A DNA stretch of 64,000 bases from Costus lasius. Its lineage: Eukaryota; Streptophyta; Magnoliopsida; Zingiberales; Costaceae. The DNA is taken from positions 110,278,499-110,342,498 of the forward strand of contig CM050446.2 of assembly GCA_027563935.2 (NCBI GenBank). The letters run 5' to 3'. The notes under the pieces were generated by a model, which had not been told where the DNA came from, made no database searches, and worked only from the letters and a program-made list of their open reading frames with translations. Below are positions 59,039-64,000 of this stretch, one piece after another; position 1 is the stretch's first letter, and each line of letters opens with the position of its first letter. The translations under genes were made by a program, and so were the position numbers.

Positions 59039-62000
59039 ATACTCCCCCAACTGAATTGGCACTCGCCCTCGAGGCCATCAGCTGATCATATGCCCTGGCT
59101 AGCTCCTCAAACTGGGAAATGTCTTCTACCTTCTCCCAAGTAGCATCCTCCTCTAGTTCATCCTCCCACTGAACTAGGAACTCCATCTTACGACCTCCAG
59201 GTGGTCCTGAGCCATAGACTCTATGGTCTAAAAATTTCAATGGCTTTTTGGCAAACTCAACCCTGCCCCTCGCAGGCTGCCTCCTCACCTGTCCCCGGTC
59301 TGGATGCCTGTCATCAGTATGATACTTCTTTAAAAGACTGACATGGAAAGTGGGATAGAACTGAAGCCATCGTGGTAAGTCCAATCTATATGCAACCGGG
59401 CCTACTCTTTTAATGATCCTGAAAGGACCCTCATACCTCCTCACTAGGCCTCTATGGTATGTTTTAGCATCAGTTTTTCTCCACATCTGTGGTGTAAGTT
59501 TCAGAAGGACCAACTCTCCAACTGCAAACTCCACATGTCGTCTATCTCGATCAGCATAGAGCTTCATTCTGTTTCTGGCCTCTTCCAGGCTGTCACGAGC
59601 TTCATCCCACAGCTCTGACCTATCCTCAATAAAATCTACAGCCGCCTGGCACTCTCCCCCTGCGCCCCTATTCAGTGTATCCATGGGTGTCATAGGTTGC
59701 CACCCTAACACATGCTCAAATGGGCTCTTCTCAGTTGCAGATGAAGTCTGTATATTATATGCAAACTGAGCAGTATCCAACAATCTCAACCAATTCTTCT
59801 GGGTAGAAGAAACAAAATGTCTAAGGTACTCCTCCAGTAATGCATTAATCCTCTCAGTCTGACCATCTGTCTGGGGATGGTATGCTGTTGACATCTTTAG
59901 ATCGGTACCCAATCTCTTGAATAGGGAAGTCCAAAACTTTCCAGTAAATCTAGGATCCCTATCACTTATAATTTCCTTGGGTAACCCAAAATGTTTTACC
60001 ACGTGTGTCAAAAACAGGTTAGCAGTAACCTCTGCTGTGCAAACCTCCGGTGCAGCAGCGAATACAGCATATTTACTTCGTCTGTCTACCACAACAAACA
60101 CAGACGCCATCCCATCTACTCTAGGGAAATGGGTGATGAAGTCCATGGATACTGATAAGAAAGGTCTATCTGGTATAGGCAACGGCTGCAAAAGCCCTGC
60201 ATCTTTCCTCCTTTCTATCTTGTCCTGCTGGCATGCATGACAAGTCTTAGCATAATGCTCGATATCCTCTTTCATCCCCGGCCAATACCATGCTCTGCTG
60301 ATTAAGGCATACATCCTCTTGCCTCCTGGATGACCCGCCCACACGGTGTCATGATACTCACTCATCAAACCGTGCCTAATGTCTCCTGAGGATGGAACAT
60401 AAGGTCGGTCTCCCTTGGCCATGATCAAACCCTCATCATTAATATAATACCTCCGGATGACCCCCATCCTGATCTGAGATAATAGCTTCTCATAGGTTTG
60501 ATCTGCCAGTGCCTGATCTCTGATGAGTCCAACTATCTTACTCTGAGCAAAGGATAATGCACCACAATAAGTCACAACTGCAATCCGGCTAAGTGCATCA
60601 GGTACCTGATGAATGCGCCCCGGTTTGTGCTCCCACCCAAAATCAAACTCAGCTAGTTGCTCCTGCCACCTAGCTTGTCTCGCAGATAACTTCTTTTGGG
60701 TTTGGAAAAATGTGTTGGCTACATTATCAGTCTTGACAGTAAACTTGCTCCCCAGCAAGTATACCCTCCAAATCCTCAAACAGTGCACTACAGCTAGCAT
60801 CTCCTTCTCATGAGCAGAATAGTTCAATTCAGCACTTTTGAGCTTCCTACTCTCATATGCAATCGGTCTACCCTCCTGTACTAGGACTCCACCTAAAGCC
60901 CTATCCGATGCATCTGTATGGACCTCAAAGGGTAAAGCAAAATCTGGAAGTCTCAAAATAGGCTCTGAAGTCACCCTCTCCTTCAGATCTGAAAATGCCC
61001 TCTGGTGTCTCTCCTCCCAACACCAGGAAACATCTTTCCTTAAGAGGTCGGTTAAAGGAGCTACGACCTTAGAGTAGTCCTTGATAAACCGCCTATAAAA
61101 ATTAGCTAACCCCAGAAAAGATCTAAGGGTGCTAACTGAGATAGGGGCCGGCCAATCCACTATTGCCGCCACCTTCTTCTCATCCATTCTCACTTGTCCA
61201 CCCCCAACGATGTGTCCAAGAAATTCCACCTCCTTCTGGGCAAAGTCACACTTTTCTAGCTTCAGATATAACTGGCTTTGCCTCAGTACTGCCAACACTT
61301 GCCTCAAGTGTTCAGTGTGTTCCTCCAGACTCTCAGAATATATCACAATGTCATCCAAATACACCACCACAAACTTATCAAGAAACGGGTGTAGGATGTT
61401 ATTCATTAAGTTACAAAATGTTGCTGGAGCATTGGTTAGCCCAAATGGCATCACCAGAAACTCATAAGACCCATAACGTGTAACACATGTGGTCTTGGGC
61501 TCATCCCCTTCTGCTATCCTCACCTGCCAATACCCGGAACGAAGGTCAAGTTTACTGAAAACTTTGGCATGAACCAATCTATCAATCAAATCCTGGATCA
61601 ATGGTATAGGGTAGGAGTTCTTAACAGTCACCTTGTTAAGAGCCCTATAGTCAACACACATCCTCATTGACCCATCCTTCTTCCTCTGGAATAGCACAGG
61701 TGCTCCATATGGTGCTTTCGAAGGCTGGATATACCCAGACTCTAGCAATTCATCTAGCTGTTTCCTGAGTTCCTCTAACTCAGCAGGTGGCATCCGATAA
61801 GGTGCTTGGGCTGGTGGAACAGCCCCTGGGATCAACTCGATCGCATGGTCAATATCGCGCCTAGGTGGTAACACCTTCGGCATCTCCGGCGGTACTACAT
61901 CACTATACTCCTGCAACAACTCCCCTATAGGTGCAGGTAATAGCTGAACACGATCCTCCAAAGACATCTTCGCCGCCCCCACACTCATCTCAACATCACG

Positions 62001-63806
62001 GCTCCTACTAGAACTAGGAAGGTCGGCCGAACCTCCCCTATGTCCACTCGGCTGCACAGGTGTAGAAATAGTCTGAGGAAGGTCCTCCACTACCCTGACA
62101 TGCGCCAGATAAGTGGTCTCACCACGACGAAGTCCTCTGGCTACAATAGATGCTGCCACAATCTCCTTGCCCTTGTTCTTACTCTCAACCTTTGCCGCAG
62201 TGTGGCAAGGGAGAAAACAGGGTGATCGTTCATCAACTATCTGCAATCCGTTTAAGTGTGGCATTGGGACCGCCTTCGCTCTGCGAAGTAAATCCATACC
62301 AACTATAACATCAAAGTCGTCAAGAGCAGTCACCATGGCATGTACCCGCCCTGACCATGATCCAAGTCTCACCGGTACATCATAAGAAACTCCGGATGCT
62401 CTCCTCGGGTCTGCATTCACTGTTTTCACACTGTTGGTACACGGCATTGTTTTCAACTTCAGCTTATCTTTCACTCTATCTGATACAAACAGATGAGTGG
62501 CTCCCGTGTCCACCATAGTAGTAATCTGTACATCGTTAAGGACAAGATCGATGTACATCAGGGGACTAGACCTGACACTCACATTTGCAATCACTAACGG
62601 GTTAACAGATACACCCGCACAACCAAGGTCATCCTGGCCCTCCTGTGTACTACCCAGCGCTAATGAAGCAACTCCCTGCTTCCTAGGACAATCTCTCATA
62701 AGATGAGGTCCGTTGCAGATGAAGCATCCCTGCTTCCCTCTGCTAGTCACGCTGGTAGAAGTCTTCCCCTGCTGCGGTTGGGGTCTCTGCTGAACTGGCA
62801 GTGGCTTCTTCTTCTGAGCCTGTGGCTGATAGTGTGCCACGCCCTTATTCTTCTTCCAATTGGGCACCCACTTCTTAACCTGACCCTGTCCTGTAGGTCT
62901 CCTCGGTGGTGAAGAAGTGGTCCTAGCTGCAGTAGATCTGGAACCCCCTCCCATATCTACTAAGGCATCTGCAGCTGCTACAGCCTCCCTGTAGGTAGTA
63001 ACTCCCTTCCTCTGGAGTTCTCTATATGCCCACTCCTGTAAGCCACTGGTGAAGGAGTGAAACTTCTCTTCCTCCTCCATATTAGGTATCTCTAGCAGTA
63101 GAGTACCAAACTGTTTCACATATTCCCTTATGCTCCCAGTCTGCTTCAGGTATCTAAATGCCACGCGAGCACTATGCAGAGTGTTCGCTGGTCTGAAGTG
63201 AGCTCTCATCTCTGCCTTCAGGGCATCCCAGTCTGGGATCTCTGGTGTGTCCCCCTCAGTCCTCGGGGCTACATGTGTGCGCCACCAGAGTTTTGCATCG
63301 CCTTTGAGAAAGGCTGCACAAACTTCTATCTTGTCGGCTTCTCCTACAGCCGCCGCCCTGAAGTAATGTTCCATATCAAACAAGAAGTTCTCAACTTCTT
63401 TAGCCACCCGAGCTCCCTCGAACGGTGTAGGCTCTGGAACATGGCGCCTAGCAGGTGCCACTGCTACTGGCGCTGGGGCTCTAGCCTGATTCCCCAACTG
63501 TGTCATGGCAATCTTCATAATGTTGACATCAGCTGTAATGGTCTCCACACTCTGGCCGATCTCCTCTATCTGGCCCTCAAAAGTATGAGATAAATCAGCC
63601 ATCCGCTCCTCTACGGAATGTGTCAACTCTGCTACATGACCCTCGGACTCAATCCGCACATCATGGATCATGTTTCTCATGGCACTGACCCTCTCGCTAA
63701 GGGGTCCCTGATCAGCATCACTATCAACCCCAATAGTAAGCTGTAATCTGGTCAATGCTGCCTCTAGCCTCGAGATCCTCTCCTCGAGCTGTGCCTGCGC
63801 CGCCAT
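59034..63806 (-). CDS. Intact chromovirus gag-pol polyprotein with chromodomain
   Basis: A single open frame of 1590 residues, a full-length Ty3/gypsy polyprotein. In order: N-terminal coiled coil (about 1-110), gag capsid (about 120-290), zinc knuckle [13 protein letters not shown] (about 358-372; CX2CX3HX4C, one residue shorter than the usual form), aspartic protease with VDTGATH (about 430), reverse transcriptase with [10 protein letters not shown] (about 812), RNase H with [11 protein letters not shown] (about 965), integrase zinc region (about 1155-1190) and DDE core ([28 protein letters not shown]), and a C-terminal chromodomain ([18 protein letters not shown], about 1550) that in this clade directs integration to heterochromatin. 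Start ATG at 63804-63806 opens the coiled coil. No stop or frameshift, so it may be active. Lineage within chromoviruses (Galadriel- or CRM-like) is uncertain. The 5' LTR lies outside the window. Confidence 0.95.
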   Translation of the reverse strand: MAAQAQLEERISRLEAALTRLQLTIGVDSDADQGPLSERVSAMRNMIHDVRIESEGHVAELTHSVEERMADLSHTFEGQIEEIGQSVETITADVNIMKIAMTQLGNQARAPAPVAVAPARRHVPEPTPFEGARVAKEVENFLFDMEHYFRAAAVGEADKIEVCAAFLKGDAKLWWRTHVAPRTEGDTPEIPDWDALKAEMRAHFRPANTLHSARVAFRYLKQTGSIREYVKQFGTLLLEIPNMEEEEKFHSFTSGLQEWAYRELQRKGVTTYREAVAAADALVDMGGGSRSTAARTTSSPPRRPTGQGQVKKWVPNWKKNKGVAHYQPQAQKKKPLPVQQRPQPQQGKTSTSVTSRGKQGCFICNGPHLMRDCPRKQGVASLALGSTQEGQDDLGCAGVSVNPLVIANVSVRSSPLMYIDLVLNDVQITTMVDTGATHLFVSDRVKDKLKLKTMPCTNSVKTVNADPRRASGVSYDVPVRLGSWSGRVHAMVTALDDFDVIVGMDLLRRAKAVPMPHLNGLQIVDERSPCFLPCHTAAKVESKNKGKEIVAASIVARGLRRGETTYLAHVRVVEDLPQTISTPVQPSGHRGGSADLPSSSRSRDVEMSVGAAKMSLEDRVQLLPAPIGELLQEYSDVVPPEMPKVLPPRRDIDHAIELIPGAVPPAQAPYRMPPAELEELRKQLDELLESGYIQPSKAPYGAPVLFQRKKDGSMRMCVDYRALNKVTVKNSYPIPLIQDLIDRLVHAKVFSKLDLRSGYWQVRIAEGDEPKTTCVTRYGSYEFLVMPFGLTNAPATFCNLMNNILHPFLDKFVVVYLDDIVIYSESLEEHTEHLRQVLAVLRQSQLYLKLEKCDFAQKEVEFLGHIVGGGQVRMDEKKVAAIVDWPAPISVSTLRSFLGLANFYRRFIKDYSKVVAPLTDLLRKDVSWCWEERHQRAFSDLKERVTSEPILRLPDFALPFEVHTDASDRALGGVLVQEGRPIAYESRKLKSAELNYSAHEKEMLAVVHCLRIWRVYLLGSKFTVKTDNVANTFFQTQKKLSARQARWQEQLAEFDFGWEHKPGRIHQVPDALSRIAVVTYCGALSFAQSKIVGLIRDQALADQTYEKLLSQIRMGVIRRYYINDEGLIMAKGDRPYVPSSGDIRHGLMSEYHDTVWAGHPGGKRMYALISRAWYWPGMKEDIEHYAKTCHACQQDKIERRKDAGLLQPLPIPDRPFLSVSMDFITHFPRVDGMASVFVVVDRRSKYAVFAAAPEVCTAEVTANLFLTHVVKHFGLPKEIISDRDPRFTGKFWTSLFKRLGTDLKMSTAYHPQTDGQTERINALLEEYLRHFVSSTQKNWLRLLDTAQFAYNIQTSSATEKSPFEHVLGWQPMTPMDTLNRGAGGECQAAVDFIEDRSELWDEARDSLEEARNRMKLYADRDRRHVEFAVGELVLLKLTPQMWRKTDAKTYHRGLVRRYEGPFRIIKRVGPVAYRLDLPRWLQFYPTFHVSLLKKYHTDDRHPDRGQVRRQPARGRVEFAKKPLKFLDHRVYGSGPPGGRKMEFLVQWEDELEEDATWEKVEDISQFEELARAYDQLMASRASANSVGGVL

Positions 63807-64000
63807 ACTCCTCGTAGATGGCGCAATGTCTGGAATCGCTGTGTAGGTAAAACTGAGGAAAATACTGGCTAAGTCTCAGAGTGGTCGGAACTGACCGTCT
63901 AGTAGAATTACTGAGGAATTACGCCCCGGGCACAAGGCTCCGACGTACGCAACCCCCAAACAGTAATCTGACTAACGTCGATATCCCCAAACACACTCGT
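63807..64000 (-). other. 5' leader of the intact chromovirus (cut by window edge)
   Basis: Non-coding sequence upstream of the polyprotein start. No LTR end or priming site is seen before the window ends. The phrase CTGAGGAATTACGCC with CGACGTACGCAACCCCCAAA recurs, diverged, at 37477-37530. Confidence 0.6.

Overview
This window looks like nuclear DNA of a flowering plant, probably a monocot. The evidence is spliced genes with GT-AG introns, AT-rich spacers, plant LTR retrotransposons primed by initiator tRNA-Met, MITEs, and an alcohol dehydrogenase whose exon sizes follow the plant ADH1 pattern. The monocot call is inferred from protein resemblance only.

Host genes lie in the middle third. 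Reading left to right: a complete ten-exon ADH1-type alcohol dehydrogenase (16566-18962, minus); a ten-exon serine carboxypeptidase-like gene (19999-24152, minus) with an intact catalytic triad but an irregular splice donor at intron 7; a six-exon glycolipid-transfer-protein gene (31529-33271, minus); and a 5'-truncated fragment of a cysteinyl-tRNA synthetase gene (34741-35795, plus) that abuts a broken MITE. These genes share no evident pathway or operon-like link.

Most of the rest is mobile DNA. (1) 5890-12790, minus: complete LTR element with perfect 5-bp target duplication (TSD) GTGTG, encoding only a gag-like protein with an unusual C-terminal extension; it sits in older retroelement remnants (tRNA-Asp-primed LTR at about 3034-4917). 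(2) 28028-31124, plus: non-coding LTR element with TSD CCAAG and 91-bp internal repeats. (3) 40126-50094, minus: Ty1/copia element of Tork/Tnt1 type, split by a second copia element on the plus strand (41948-46811, TSD GTTCT). (4) 51435-56885: LTR element with TSD CTTGT whose priming site and polypurine tract face plus while it carries a long chromovirus pol ORF in antisense; its non-coding interior is related to element 2 although the LTRs look different. It is itself inserted in one arm of a fold-back MITE. (5) 57268 to beyond the right edge, minus: chromovirus with an intact 1590-residue gag-pol-chromodomain polyprotein.

Smaller features are hAT-like MITEs (15469-15963, 26646-27150, truncated 34431-34740), a pair of dispersed repeats, two tandem arrays at 37.6-38.9 kb and several hairpins. 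The strongest candidate for something not well described is the chimeric element at 51435-56885, followed by the gag-only element at 5890-12790. No CRISPR, bacterial or viral system was seen. All homology statements rest on reading the sequence and on family knowledge; no database search was run.
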